64,000 nucleotides of DNA from Pseudomonas paracarnis (GCF_904063055.1 NZ_CAJFCN010000008.1:186001-250000), one strand, 5' to 3'. Positions 7,915-17,779 are shown, counted from the stretch's first letter. Notes: generated by a model from the letters alone, not told the origin. Numbers and translations are program-made.

Positions 7915-10746
7915 TTAAACAGTGAAAGCATCTTGCAGCAGTTTTTCCTGCTGCTCGGCGTGCATCGACGCGTAACCACAGGCAGGTGCAGCAGAAGCAT
8001 CACGACCGGCGTACTCAAGGACCAAAGCCTTGTTGTGGTTGCCGATGCTGCGACGCAGATGATGCTGGCTGCTGTACCAGGCGCCCTGGTTCATCGGTTC
8101 TTCCTGACACCACACTACGTTCGTGAGGTTGGTGTAAGGCGCGATGATCTCCATGAGGTCATCTTCCGGGAACGGATAAAGCTGCTCGATACGCACGATG
8201 GCGATGTCTTCGCGGCCTTCGGCACGGCGTTTTTCCAACAGATCGTAGTAGACCTTGCCGCTGCACAGGATCAGGCGAGTGACCTTGGCGGCGTCCAGCG
8301 TATCGATCTCTGGAATCACGGTCTGGAACGAACCTTGGGCCAGATCTTCCAGGGTCGAAACGGCCAGCTTGTGACGCAACAGCGACTTCGGCGTCAGTAC
8401 CACCAGCGGCTTGCGCAGCGGACGGATCACCTGGCGACGCAGCAAGTGGTAGATCTGCGCCGGGGTCGTCGGCACGCACACCTGAATGTTGTGCTCGGCG
8501 CACAATTGCAGGTAACGCTCCAGACGGGCCGAGGAGTGCTCAGGGCCCTGACCTTCATAACCGTGTGGCAGCAGCATGGTCAGACCGCACAGACGGCCCC
8601 ACTTGTGCTCGCCGCTGGTGATGAACTGGTCGATAACCACCTGGGCACCGTTGGCGAAGTCGCCGAACTGGGCTTCCCAGATCACCAGCGCGTTCGGCGT
8701 GGTGGTCGAGTAACCGTATTCGAACGCCAGTACGGCTTCTTCGGACAGGAACGAATCGTACAGGTCGAAACGTGGCTGGCCTTCGTACAGGTTCTGCAAC
8801 GGGATGTAGGTGCCCGCGTCTTTCTGGTTGTGCAATACAGCATGACGGTGCGAGAACGTACCGCGGCCGATGTCCTGGCCGGTCATGCGGATCGGGTGAC
8901 CTTCGAACGCCAGGGTCGCGTACGCCATGGTTTCGGCGTAACCCCAGTTGATCGGCAGGCCACCGGCTTGCATCTTCTGACGGTCTTCGTAGATCTTCGC
9001 AACCTGGCGCTGTACGACGAAGCCTTCGGGAATTTCCAGCAGCTTGGCGGACAGTTCCTGCAACGTCTTCAAATCGAACGAGGTATCGTGACGTGCAGTC
9101 CAGGTGTGACCCAGGTATGGGCGCCAGTCAACGAACAGCTCTTTGTTCGGCTCCTTGACCAGGCTTTTCACTACATGCAGGCCGTTGTCCAGCGCGTTGC
9201 GGTATTCGTCGACTTTCGCCTGAACACGCGCATCGTCAACCACGCCGGCCTTGGTCAGGCTTTCGGCGTACAGCTCACGGGTGGTGCGCTGCTTGGTGAT
9301 CTGCTGGTACATCAACGGCTGGGTGCCGCTTGGCTCGTCCGCTTCGTTGTGACCGCGACGGCGGTAGCAAACCAGGTCGATGACCACGTCACGCTTGAAC
9401 TGCATGCGGTAGTCGACAGCCAGTTGGGTGACGAACAGCACGGCTTCCGGATCATCGCCATTCACATGGAGGATCGGCGCCTGGATCATCTTGGCAACGT
9501 CGGTGGCGTACTCGGTGGAACGCGCGTCCAACGGGTTGCTGATGGTGAAGCCCACCTGGTTGTTGATGACGATGTGAACGGTACCACCGGTCTTGAAGCC
9601 GCGAGTCTGCGACATCTGGAACGTTTCCAGGACCACGCCTTGACCGGCGAATGCCGCGTCACCGTGGATGGAAATCGGCAGAACCTTCTCACCGGTGGAA
9701 TCGTTACGACGATCCTGGCGAGCACGTACCGAACCCTCGACCACTGGCGAAACGATTTCCAGGTGGGAGGGGTTGAATGCCATGGCCAGGTGAACTTCAC
9801 CGCCGGTGGTCATCACGTTGGACGAGAAGCCCTGGTGGTATTTAACGTCACCGGAACCCAGCTCGACCTTCTTCTTGCCTTCGAACTCGTCGAACAGCTC
9901 ACGCGGGTTCTTGCCGAAGGTGTTGACCAACACGTTCAGGCGACCACGGTGAGCCATGCCGATCACGATTTCCTTGGTGCCATAGGAACCGGAACGCTGG
10001 ATCAGCTCGTCGAGCATCGGAATCAGGCTTTCGCCGCCTTCCAGGCCGAAACGTTTGGTGCCTGGGTATTTGGTGCCCAGGTATTTCTCGAGGCCTTCGG
10101 CCGCGGTCACGCGCTCCAGCAGGTGGCCGCGCACATCGGCGGACAATACCGGACGGCCACGCACGCCTTCCAGGCGGTGCTGGAACCACTGGCGCTGCTC
10201 GGAATCGGTGATGTGCGTAAATTCAGCGCCGATGGTGCGGCAATATGTCTGCTGCAACGCTTCGTGAATTTCGCGTAGGCTCGCTTCCTCTTTGCCGATG
10301 AACAGGTCGCCGGCACGGAAGGTCGTATCAAGATCGGCATTGGTCAAGCCGTAATGATTGATCGACAGGTCTGCAGGTGCAGGACGCTGCCACAGCCCCA
10401 GCGGGTCAAGCTGGGCTGCCTGGTGGCCACGCATACGGTAGGCCTGGATCAGTCGCAGTACTTCAACTTGCTTCTTCTCATGCTCACTGCTCACGCTGCC
10501 GGCGGAAACCGGTTGGGCGCGGCGCTGGTTCTTTGCCAGCAGCACGAACTGATCGCGAATTGTTGCGTGCGATACATCGGTGGCAGCGTTGCCGTCTGAA
10601 GACAACGTCTGAAATTTGGTGCGCCATTCTTCTGGCACAGCGTTAGGGTCGTGCAGGTAGAGCTCATAAAGCTCTTCCACATAGGCAGCGTTACCACCTG
10701 AAAGATAGCCGCTGTTCCACATGCGCTGCATCACGCTTTCTTGCAT
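7915..10746 (-). CDS. sucA: 2-oxoglutarate dehydrogenase E1 component
   Basis: The 943-residue thiamine diphosphate enzyme decarboxylates 2-oxoglutarate. The N-terminus carries the short E2-binding peptide (LSGGNAAYVEELYELYLHDP), then the ThDP/Mg site (GDAAFAGQGVVLE... NNQVGFT) and the transketolase-like C-terminal half. A 262-base gap separates it from sdhB. That gap has no gene; it contains a short stem (TTCGGGT/ACCCGAA near 10856-10873) and could hold an internal promoter. Confidence 0.98.
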   Translation of the reverse strand: MQESVMQRMWNSGYLSGGNAAYVEELYELYLHDPNAVPEEWRTKFQTLSSDGNAATDVSHATIRDQFVLLAKNQRRAQPVSAGSVSSEHEKKQVEVLRLIQAYRMRGHQAAQLDPLGLWQRPAPADLSINHYGLTNADLDTTFRAGDLFIGKEEASLREIHEALQQTYCRTIGAEFTHITDSEQRQWFQHRLEGVRGRPVLSADVRGHLLERVTAAEGLEKYLGTKYPGTKRFGLEGGESLIPMLDELIQRSGSYGTKEIVIGMAHRGRLNVLVNTFGKNPRELFDEFEGKKKVELGSGDVKYHQGFSSNVMTTGGEVHLAMAFNPSHLEIVSPVVEGSVRARQDRRNDSTGEKVLPISIHGDAAFAGQGVVLETFQMSQTRGFKTGGTVHIVINNQVGFTISNPLDARSTEYATDVAKMIQAPILHVNGDDPEAVLFVTQLAVDYRMQFKRDVVIDLVCYRRRGHNEADEPSGTQPLMYQQITKQRTTRELYAESLTKAGVVDDARVQAKVDEYRNALDNGLHVVKSLVKEPNKELFVDWRPYLGHTWTARHDTSFDLKTLQELSAKLLEIPEGFVVQRQVAKIYEDRQKMQAGGLPINWGYAETMAYATLAFEGHPIRMTGQDIGRGTFSHRHAVLHNQKDAGTYIPLQNLYEGQPRFDLYDSFLSEEAVLAFEYGYSTTTPNALVIWEAQFGDFANGAQVVIDQFITSGEHKWGRLCGLTMLLPHGYEGQGPEHSSARLERYLQLCAEHNIQVCVPTTPAQIYHLLRRQVIRPLRKPLVVLTPKSLLRHKLAVSTLEDLAQGSFQTVIPEIDTLDAAKVTRLILCSGKVYYDLLEKRRAEGREDIAIVRIEQLYPFPEDDLMEIIAPYTNLTNVVWCQEEPMNQGAWYSSQHHLRRSIGNHNKALVLEYAGRDASAAPACGYASMHAEQQEKLLQDAFTV

Positions 10747-11008
10747 GCTTGGTCACCCTCGATTTGGGGACACCACCGGCGAAAACACCGAGTTTGCTTG
10801 CAAAAGGCCAAGTGCAGCGACCAAAACAAGCAACTTAGGATCACGCTGATAGTTCGGGTACCAACCCGAATGCCCCTGCTTGTCTCATTTCTTCAAAATA
10901 AGAGCCGCGGCTTTGTAAGTCGCTGCTCAAGTTAAAACTACGGCGCCGGTTGAAGCCTGCGCCGCAGCATTTACGGGCACAACGGTCCTGCTTTTACTAC
11001 AACGTCAG

Positions 11009-11713
11009 TTACACGCCGCTCTGCAGCAGCATGTTACGGATGTGACCAATGGCCTTAGTCGGGTTCAGGCCTTTAGGACATACGTTGACGCAGTTCATGA
11101 TCCCGCGGCAGCGGAATACGCTGAACGGGTCATCCAGCGAAGCCAGACGCTCGGACGTCTTGGTATCACGGCTGTCTGCCAGGAAGCGGTAGGCTTGCAG
11201 CAGCGCAGCTGGACCCAGGAACTTGTCCGGGTTCCACCAGAAGGACGGGCAGGATGTCGAGCAGCAAGCGCACAGGATGCACTCGTACAGGCCATCGAGT
11301 TTTTCACGTTCTTCCGGGGACTGCAGACGCTCGATGGCCGGAGCCGGCGTGTCGTTCTGCAGGAACGGCTTAACTTTCTCGTATTGCTTGTAGAAGATGC
11401 TCATATCGACGACCAGGTCACGGATAACCGGCAAACCTGGCAGTGGACGAACAATCAGCTTGTTGCCTTTGACCACGGCGGACAGCGGCGTGATGCACGC
11501 CAGGCCGTTTTTGCCGTTGATGTTCATGCCGTCGGAACCGCACACACCTTCACGGCAAGAGCGACGATAGGAGAAACCCTCGTCCTGCTCTTTGATCAGT
11601 GCCAGTACATCCAGCACCATCAGGTCTTTACCACCGGTATCGACCTGGAACTCCTGCATGAACGGCGCGGCGTCCTGATCAGGGTTGTAGCGATAAACAC
11701 TGACTTTCAACAT
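11009..11713 (-). CDS. sdhB: Succinate dehydrogenase iron-sulfur subunit
   Basis: The 234-residue protein starts MLKVSVYRYNPD. It has the 2Fe-2S ligand set in SCREGVCGSDGMNINGKNGLAC and the 4Fe-4S/3Fe-4S motifs CILCACCSTSCPSFWW and CRGIMNCVNVCPKGLNP. It passes electrons from SdhA to the quinone site at SdhCD. The ATG at 11713 has GGGTGG upstream; a GTG nine bases earlier is in frame but less likely. The sdhA stop lies 11 bases upstream. Confidence 0.97.
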   Translation of the reverse strand: MLKVSVYRYNPDQDAAPFMQEFQVDTGGKDLMVLDVLALIKEQDEGFSYRRSCREGVCGSDGMNINGKNGLACITPLSAVVKGNKLIVRPLPGLPVIRDLVVDMSIFYKQYEKVKPFLQNDTPAPAIERLQSPEEREKLDGLYECILCACCSTSCPSFWWNPDKFLGPAALLQAYRFLADSRDTKTSERLASLDDPFSVFRCRGIMNCVNVCPKGLNPTKAIGHIRNMLLQSGV

Positions 11714-11724
11714 GGCAGCCACCC

Positions 11725-13497
11725 TTAGTAAGTCCGAATCTTCGGTTCAAACGTCGGCACCGTCTTCGGCGAGAAGTTCACGGCACGCTTGGTTACGCGC
11801 TTGTCACCCGGGAAGTACAGGGTGTGGCACAACCAGTTTTCGTCGTCGCGATCTTCAAAGTCTTCACGAGCGTGAGCACCACGGGATTCTTTACGAACCT
11901 CGGCGGCGATCGCCGTCGCTTCAGCCACTTCCAGCAGGTTTTGCAGCTCAAGGGCTTCGATACGAGCAGTGTTGAACGCCTGGCTCTTATCGTTGATCTT
12001 GACGTTGGCGATGCGCTTGCGCAGGTCAGCCAGCTGGGCGATGCCCTTCTGCATGTATTCGCCGGTACGGAACACACCGAAGTAGTTCTGCATGCAGCTT
12101 TGCAGCTCGCGACGCAGGGTTGCCACGTCTTCGCCATCCGTGCGCTCGTTCAGAGCGTTCAGACGCGCCAGGGCCGCTTCGATGTTGGCGTCGGTGGCGT
12201 CATCGTATTCGATGCCGTCAGTCAGCGCCTTCTCAAGGTGCAGGCCGGCCGCACGGCCGAATACCACCAGGTCGAGCAGCGAGTTGCCGCCCAGGCGGTT
12301 GGCACCGTGAACCGATACGCAAGCCACTTCACCTACTGCGAACAGACCATGGATGATCTCGTCCTGGCCGTCGGCGTTCTGGGTGATTGCCTGACCATGA
12401 ATGTTGGTCGGCACGCCGCCCATCATATAGTGGCAAGTTGGAACCACCGGAACCGGAGCAACTACCGGGTCAACGTGGGCGAAGGTCTTGGACAGCTCGC
12501 AGATACCAGGCAGGCGGCTGTGCAGCACTTCTTCACCCAGGTGATCGAGCTTGAGCAGTACGTGGTCGCCATTCGGGCCACAGCCGTTACCGGCGATGAT
12601 CTCTTTAACCATCGAACGTGCCACAACGTCACGGCCAGCCAAGTCTTTGGCGTTCGGAGCATAACGCTCCATGAAACGCTCGCCGTGCTTGTTGATCAGG
12701 TAACCACCTTCACCACGGCAACCTTCGGTCACCAGTACACCGGCGCCGGCGATGCCGGTCGGGTGGAACTGCCACATTTCGATGTCTTGTACCGGTACGC
12801 CAGCACGCAGGGCCATGCCGACGCCGTCACCGGTGTTGATCAGGGCATTGGTGGTAGAAGCGTAGATACGACCTGCACCACCGGTCGCCAGCACAGTCGC
12901 CTTGGCGCGGATGTAGGTGGTTTCACCGGTTTCGATGCAGATGGCGATCACACCGACGAACTCGCCCTTGCCGTTCTTCACCAGATCAACAGCGTAGTAC
13001 TCGTTCAGGAACGTGGTACCGGCTTTCAGGTTGCCTTGGTAAAGGGTATGCAGCAGAGCGTGACCAGTACGGTCGGACGCAGCGCAGGTACGGGCAGCCT
13101 GGCCGCCTTTACCGTAATCCTTGGACTGGCCACCGAATGGACGCTGGTAGATACGGCCTTGCTCGGTACGGGAGAACGGCAGACCCATGTGGTCCAGCTC
13201 GAACACCGCGGCCGGGCCTTCCTGACACATGTATTCGATAGCGTCCTGGTCACCGATGTAGTCGGAACCCTTGACGGTATCGTACATGTGCCAGCGCCAG
13301 TCATCGTTAGGGTCGGCGGAGGCGATGGCGCAGGTGATGCCACCCTGGGCCGATACGGTGTGGGAACGCGTCGGGAACACCTTGGTGATCACGGCCGTCT
13401 TGTGGCCGCCCTGGGCCAGCTGCAGCGCAGCGCGCATGCCAGCACCGCCGCCACCAATAATGATGGCGTCGAATGAAATAGTTGGAATGTTAGCCAT
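11725..13497 (-). CDS. sdhA: Succinate dehydrogenase flavoprotein subunit
   Basis: The 590-residue protein has the dinucleotide motif IIGGGGAGMRAALQLA, the conserved RSHTVSAQGGI segment whose histidine carries the covalent FAD in this family, and active-site residues around HPTGIAGAGVLVTEGCRGEGG. It oxidises succinate to fumarate on the cytoplasmic face of the inner membrane. It follows sdhD by 3 bases and precedes sdhB by 11 bases. Confidence 0.98.
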   Translation of the reverse strand: MANIPTISFDAIIIGGGGAGMRAALQLAQGGHKTAVITKVFPTRSHTVSAQGGITCAIASADPNDDWRWHMYDTVKGSDYIGDQDAIEYMCQEGPAAVFELDHMGLPFSRTEQGRIYQRPFGGQSKDYGKGGQAARTCAASDRTGHALLHTLYQGNLKAGTTFLNEYYAVDLVKNGKGEFVGVIAICIETGETTYIRAKATVLATGGAGRIYASTTNALINTGDGVGMALRAGVPVQDIEMWQFHPTGIAGAGVLVTEGCRGEGGYLINKHGERFMERYAPNAKDLAGRDVVARSMVKEIIAGNGCGPNGDHVLLKLDHLGEEVLHSRLPGICELSKTFAHVDPVVAPVPVVPTCHYMMGGVPTNIHGQAITQNADGQDEIIHGLFAVGEVACVSVHGANRLGGNSLLDLVVFGRAAGLHLEKALTDGIEYDDATDANIEAALARLNALNERTDGEDVATLRRELQSCMQNYFGVFRTGEYMQKGIAQLADLRKRIANVKINDKSQAFNTARIEALELQNLLEVAEATAIAAEVRKESRGAHAREDFEDRDDENWLCHTLYFPGDKRVTKRAVNFSPKTVPTFEPKIRTY

Positions 13498-13500
13498 GAA

Positions 13501-13869
13501 TCAGATACCCCAAAGAATCTGCACACCCCAGACGAAGTAAGCGAACATCGCGACGCCGCATACTGCCTGGAAGAGGAAACGTACTGCAGTCGCGGACTTG
13601 CCCAGCGCCATCGGCGTCAGGTAGTCAGTCGCGATGGTCCACATGCCAACCCAGGCGTGAGCGCCCAGGGCTACAAGGGCCAGCAGACTGAAGATTCGCA
13701 TCGCATTGTGGGAAAACAGGCCGTGCCATTGCTCATAGCCGATGCCCGGGTTTGCGACGAGGTATCCGATCAGGAAAATGAAATAAGCCGCGAGAACGAC
13801 CGCAGACACACGCTGTGCCATCCAGTCATAGAGGCCCGAACGCGACAGATTCGTTACGCTGGTTACCAT
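13501..13869 (-). CDS. sdhD: Succinate dehydrogenase membrane anchor subunit D
   Basis: The 122-residue protein has three hydrophobic helices (about residues 20-38, 53-75 and 95-115) and the conserved segment LSRSGLYDWMAQRVSAVVLA near the N-terminus. It forms the haem b/quinone anchor with SdhC. The ATG at 13869 lies in ATGGTAA, overlapping the sdhC stop by 7 bases, with AGGAG upstream. An in-frame TTG at 13875 is unlikely. Confidence 0.95.
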   Translation of the reverse strand: MVTSVTNLSRSGLYDWMAQRVSAVVLAAYFIFLIGYLVANPGIGYEQWHGLFSHNAMRIFSLLALVALGAHAWVGMWTIATDYLTPMALGKSATAVRFLFQAVCGVAMFAYFVWGVQILWGI

Positions 13870-14237
13870 ATCCAAACTCCTGCCAGAACGATCAGCACCA
13901 CGGAAATGGCGACGATGATTTTCGAGCCCAGGCGGCCGCCTTCCAGCGTCTCACCGATGCCCATGTCCATGATCAAGTGGCGCACACCGGCTACCAGGTG
14001 ATACAGAAGAGAGGACAGGAGGCCCCATGCTACGAACTTGGCCAGCGGGCTGGTCAAGCATGCCTTCACCTCGGCGTATCCTTCCTCGGAACCCAGGGAT
14101 TTGCTCAATGCATAAAGCATGATGCCCAAGCCCAGGAACAGGATGATGCCGGAAACACGGTGCAGGAACGACGTAACGCCGGTGATGGGGAGTTTGATGG
14201 TCCTTAGGTCTAGGTTTACAGGTCGTTGGCTATTCAC
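13863..14237 (-). CDS. sdhC: Succinate dehydrogenase cytochrome b556 subunit
   Basis: The 124-residue protein begins QRPVNLDLRTIKLPITGVTS shortly after the start, the SdhC signature, and has three membrane helices with a conserved HRVSG (residues 26-30) and a histidine in HLVAGVRHLIMD that ligates haem in the family. It is the first gene of the long TCA operon. The start is GTG at 14237, because an in-frame stop lies just upstream; there is no strong Shine-Dalgarno. Confidence 0.95.
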   Translation of the reverse strand: MNSQRPVNLDLRTIKLPITGVTSFLHRVSGIILFLGLGIMLYALSKSLGSEEGYAEVKACLTSPLAKFVAWGLLSSLLYHLVAGVRHLIMDMGIGETLEGGRLGSKIIVAISVVLIVLAGVWIW

Positions 14238-14373
14238 GGCTTTTTTTCACACTGAAGAGCCCCTAACAATCAGGGCAAAGTTGTTGGGGAGTGCGACTGG
14301 TCAGGTAAGCACCACCCAGGGAGTGCGACCCCCAATGAAAGCAAGCCCAAAAGCCCTTGGCGGTCGGTGGCCG

Positions 14374-14402
14374 AGTATAGACAGTTAGGTTACTAATGAC
14401 AA
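14374..14402 (-). promoter_or_regulatory. Predicted sigma70 promoter of sdhCDAB-sucABlpdG-sucCD
   Basis: On the minus strand TTGTCA (14402-14397) and TATACT (14379-14374) are separated by exactly 17 bases. Both hexamers match consensus at five of six positions. Transcription would start near 14367, giving an untranslated leader of about 130 bases before sdhC. Confidence 0.65.
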
Positions 14403-14516
14403 CGCGCACACCTCACCCTAATAGCTGATTGCGCTGGCGGGATAAAAGGCGTAAATGGCAGTCAATTTCGACGAAAAAGTACGGTTAAAGCCTTCTGGCG
14501 CAAGACTTTAGGCAAA

Positions 14517-14544
14517 TTGACATCTGGATTTATATCAATATAGT
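14517..14544 (+). promoter_or_regulatory. Predicted sigma70 promoter of gltA
   Basis: A perfect TTGACA (14517-14522) and TATAGT (14539-14544, five of six) are separated by 16 bases. The start would be near 14551, about 50 bases before the gltA ATG. It lies back to back with the sdhC promoter, leaving about 115 bases in which a shared regulator could bind. Confidence 0.7.
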
Positions 14545-14602
14545 GGTGCGGGCCCTGCGTGGGGGGTCTGTCTGATGATTTGAAGCATAAATAGGAGGCC
14601 AC

Positions 14603-15892
14603 ATGGCTGACAAAAAAGCGCAGTTGATCATCGAGGGCGCAGCCCCCGTCGAGCTGCCCATTTTAACCGGCACCGTTGGTCCCGATGTTATCGACGTACG
14701 GGGCCTGACGGCCACGGGCCGTTTTACTTTCGACCCAGGCTTCATGTCGACCGCTTCCTGCGAGTCGAAGATCACCTATATCGATGGTGACAATGGCATT
14801 CTGCTTCATCGCGGCTACCCGATTGAGCAACTGGCTGAAAAGTCGGACTACCTGGAAACCTGCTACCTGCTGCTAAATGGCGAATTGCCAACAGCCGAGC
14901 AGAAAGCCCAGTTCGTCAGCACCGTGAAGAACCACACCATGGTTCACGAGCAGTTGAAGACCTTCTTCAACGGCTTCCGTCGCGACGCCCACCCGATGGC
15001 CGTCATGTGCGGTGTAGTAGGCGCCCTGTCGGCCTTCTATCACGACTCCCTGGACATCAATAACCCGCAGCATCGCGAAATTTCCGCGATCCGCCTGGTT
15101 GCCAAGATGCCTACCCTGGCCGCAATGGTTTACAAGTACTCCATGGGCCAACCCATGATGTACCCGCGCAACGACCTGACGTACGCGGAAAACTTCCTGC
15201 ACATGATGTTCAACACCCCGTGCGAGATCAAACCGATCAGCCCGGTGCTCGCCAAGGCCATGGACCGGATCTTCATCCTCCACGCCGACCACGAGCAGAA
15301 CGCTTCCACCTCTACTGTGCGCCTGGCGGGCTCTTCGGGTGCCAACCCGTTCGCCTGTATTGCCGCCGGCATCGCCGCACTGTGGGGCCCTGCCCACGGC
15401 GGTGCGAACGAAGCCGTATTGACCATGCTCGATGAAATCGGCGATGTGTCCAACATCGACACCTTCATCGCCAAGGCCAAGGACAAGAACGATCCGTTCA
15501 AGTTGATGGGCTTCGGTCACCGGGTCTACAAGAACCGCGACCCGCGCGCTACTGTCATGAAGCAGACCTGCGACGAAGTGTTGAAGGAACTGGGCATCAA
15601 GAACGATCCGCAACTCGAACTGGCCATGCGCCTGGAAGAGATCGCCCTGACCGACCCGTACTTCATCGAACGTTCTCTGTACCCGAACGTCGACTTCTAC
15701 TCGGGGATCATCCTCAAGGCGATCGGCATTCCAACCAGCATGTTCACCGTGATCTTCGCCCTGGCGCGGACCGTGGGCTGGATCTCCCACTGGAAAGAAA
15801 TGCTCTCCAGCCCGTACAAGATTGGCCGCCCGCGCCAGCTGTACACCGGCTACGAGTCGCGTGACATCACCAAGCTGGAAGACCGCAAGTAA
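14603..15892 (+). CDS. gltA: Citrate synthase (type II)
   Basis: The 429-residue enzyme condenses oxaloacetate with acetyl-CoA. The length and the N-terminal beta domain (AQLIIEGAAPVELPILTGTVGPDVIDVRGL) fit the hexameric NADH-sensitive type found in Gram-negative bacteria. Active-site segments include the LHADHEQNASTS and FGHRVYKNRDPRA regions. AGGAGG lies 7 bases before the ATG. It is divergent from sdhC, as in other pseudomonads. Confidence 0.98.
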   Translation: MADKKAQLIIEGAAPVELPILTGTVGPDVIDVRGLTATGRFTFDPGFMSTASCESKITYIDGDNGILLHRGYPIEQLAEKSDYLETCYLLLNGELPTAEQKAQFVSTVKNHTMVHEQLKTFFNGFRRDAHPMAVMCGVVGALSAFYHDSLDINNPQHREISAIRLVAKMPTLAAMVYKYSMGQPMMYPRNDLTYAENFLHMMFNTPCEIKPISPVLAKAMDRIFILHADHEQNASTSTVRLAGSSGANPFACIAAGIAALWGPAHGGANEAVLTMLDEIGDVSNIDTFIAKAKDKNDPFKLMGFGHRVYKNRDPRATVMKQTCDEVLKELGIKNDPQLELAMRLEEIALTDPYFIERSLYPNVDFYSGIILKAIGIPTSMFTVIFALARTVGWISHWKEMLSSPYKIGRPRQLYTGYESRDITKLEDRK

Positions 15893-15918
15893 GCATTCAA
15901 CTGCTTAGCTGCATTGAG

Positions 15919-15947
15919 AACGGCCTCCCTTAGTGGAGGCCGTTTTT
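15919..15947 (+). terminator. Intrinsic terminator of gltA
   Basis: A 10-bp perfect stem (AACGGCCTCC / GGAGGCCGTT) with a 6-base loop is followed by a run of Ts. It starts 27 bases after the gltA stop codon. Confidence 0.92.
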
Positions 15948-15970
15948 GTTGGTGTGGCCTGATCTACCGT

Positions 15971-16055
15971 CATCGCAGGCAAGCCAGCTCCCACATTGGA
16001 CCGCATTCCAACAAAAGGACACGACCCAGTGTGGGAGCCGGGCTTGCCCGCGATG
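15971..16055. repeat. REPIN with two different REP variants
   Basis: The left element is of the CAGGCAAGCCAGCTCCCACA type and the right one starts TGTGGGAGCCGGGCTTGCCC, so the arms belong to different sequence variants. They face each other across about 34 bases. The element lies between convergent gltA and actP. Confidence 0.85.
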
Positions 16056-16120
16056 AGGCCAGCCCAGGAAAAAAAATACCCCGGCCTTGCGACCAGGGTA
16101 TCTCTTATGCAACTGACGAC

Positions 16121-17779
16121 TTAGTGATTAACCGCCCCACTCGCCCCAAGGCCAGTCTGCGAACGCACGAACTGCGGGAAGTACAGCGCACGCTCTTTCT
16201 CTGCCGCCGCCGACTTGTCGGTGATGGAGAAGAACCAGATGCCGACGAACGCAATGATCATCGAGAACAGCGCCGGGTACTCGTACGGGAAGATCGCCTG
16301 TTCATGGTGCAGGATCGACACCCAGATGGTCGGACCGAGGATCATCAGGCCCACGGCGCTGATCAAGCCCAGCCAGCCGCCAATCATGGCACCACGGGTG
16401 GTGAGGTTTTTCCAGTACATGGAAAGCAGCAGCACCGGGAAGTTACAGCTGGCGGCGATGGAGAACGCCAGGCCGACCATGAACGCGATGTTCTGGCTTT
16501 CGAACAGGATACCCAGGCCGATGGCCAATACACCCAAGGCTACGGTAGTGATCTTCGACACGCGAATCTCATCTTTCTCGTTGGCCTTGCCCTTCTTGAT
16601 CACGCTGGCATACAGGTCATGGGACACCGCCGAAGCACCCGCCAGGGTCAAGCCGGCAACCACCGCCAGGATGGTGGCAAACGCCACGGCCGAGATGAAG
16701 CCCAGGAAGATACTGCCACCCACCGCGTTGGCCAGGTGCACCGCCGCCATGTTGTTACCGCCGAGCAAGGCGCCCGCTGCATCCTTGAACGCCGGGTTGG
16801 TGCTGACCAAAAGGATCGCGCCGAAGCCGATGATAAAGGTCAGGATATAGAAGTAGCCGATGAAGCCGGTTGCGTACAGCACGCTCTTACGCGCTTCCTT
16901 GGCGTCGCTTACCGTGAAAAAGCGCATCAGGATGTGCGGCAGGCCAGCGGTACCGAACATCAGTGCCAGGCCCAGGGAGAATGCCGAGATCGGGTCTTTC
17001 ACCAGGCCGCCGGGGCTCATGATCGCCTCACCTTTGGGGTGAACCTTGATCGCCTCGGAGAACAGCATGTTGAAATCGAAGTTGACGTGCTTCATCACCA
17101 TCAGCGCCATGAACGAGGCACCGGACAGCAACAGCACCGCCTTGATGATCTGCACCCAGGTGGTCGCCAACATGCCGCCGAACAGCACGTACAGGCACAT
17201 CAGGATACCCACCAGGATCACCGCCACATGGTAATCAAGGCCAAACAGCAGCTGGATCAGCTTGCCCGCGCCGACCATCTGCGCGATCAGGTAGAACGCC
17301 ACCACCACCAGCGAGCCACACGCCGACAGGCTGCGGATCTGGGTTTGCCCCAGGCGATAGGACGCCACGTCGGCAAAGGTGTATTTGCCCAGGTTACGCA
17401 AGCGCTCGGCGATCAGGAACAGAATGATCGGCCAGCCCACAAGGAAGCCGATCGAGTAGATCAAGCCGTCGTAGCCGGAGGTGAACACCAGCGCGGAAAT
17501 CCCCAGGAAGGACGCCGCCGACATGTAGTCACCGGCAATCGCCAGACCGTTCTGGAAACCGGTGATCTTGCCGCCCGCCGCATAGTAGTCCGCCGCCGAC
17601 TTGTTGCGCTTGGACGCCCAATAAGTGATGCACAGGGTGGCGCCGACAAACGCGACGAACATCACAATGGCCGAGATGTTCAGCGGTTGCTTGTGCACTT
17701 CACCGGTCAATGCGTCCGCCGCCCAAACGGCCGGAGCCAACAGCGAAGCACCGAATAGAGCCAATAGACGCCGGATCAT
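16121..17779 (-). CDS. actP: Acetate permease, sodium:solute symporter family
   Basis: The 552-residue protein has a cleavable-looking N-terminus (MIRRLLALFGASLLAPAVWA) and about 13 hydrophobic segments of the SSS family. It contains conserved segments such as ITGFQNGLAIAGDYMSAASFLG and AGLTLAGASAVSHDLYA typical of ActP. It takes up acetate and other short monocarboxylates. Its start overlaps the yjcH stop by 4 bases, so the two are coupled. Proximity to the TCA cluster fits acetate use, but specificity for acetate is inferred from family and partner. Confidence 0.93.
   Translation of the reverse strand: MIRRLLALFGASLLAPAVWAADALTGEVHKQPLNISAIVMFVAFVGATLCITYWASKRNKSAADYYAAGGKITGFQNGLAIAGDYMSAASFLGISALVFTSGYDGLIYSIGFLVGWPIILFLIAERLRNLGKYTFADVASYRLGQTQIRSLSACGSLVVVAFYLIAQMVGAGKLIQLLFGLDYHVAVILVGILMCLYVLFGGMLATTWVQIIKAVLLLSGASFMALMVMKHVNFDFNMLFSEAIKVHPKGEAIMSPGGLVKDPISAFSLGLALMFGTAGLPHILMRFFTVSDAKEARKSVLYATGFIGYFYILTFIIGFGAILLVSTNPAFKDAAGALLGGNNMAAVHLANAVGGSIFLGFISAVAFATILAVVAGLTLAGASAVSHDLYASVIKKGKANEKDEIRVSKITTVALGVLAIGLGILFESQNIAFMVGLAFSIAASCNFPVLLLSMYWKNLTTRGAMIGGWLGLISAVGLMILGPTIWVSILHHEQAIFPYEYPALFSMIIAFVGIWFFSITDKSAAAEKERALYFPQFVRSQTGLGASGAVNH

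Noticed and set aside
7933..10278. A 781-codon plus-strand open frame opposite sucA
   Set aside because: Antisense to sucA, caused by GC-rich codon use; no domain.
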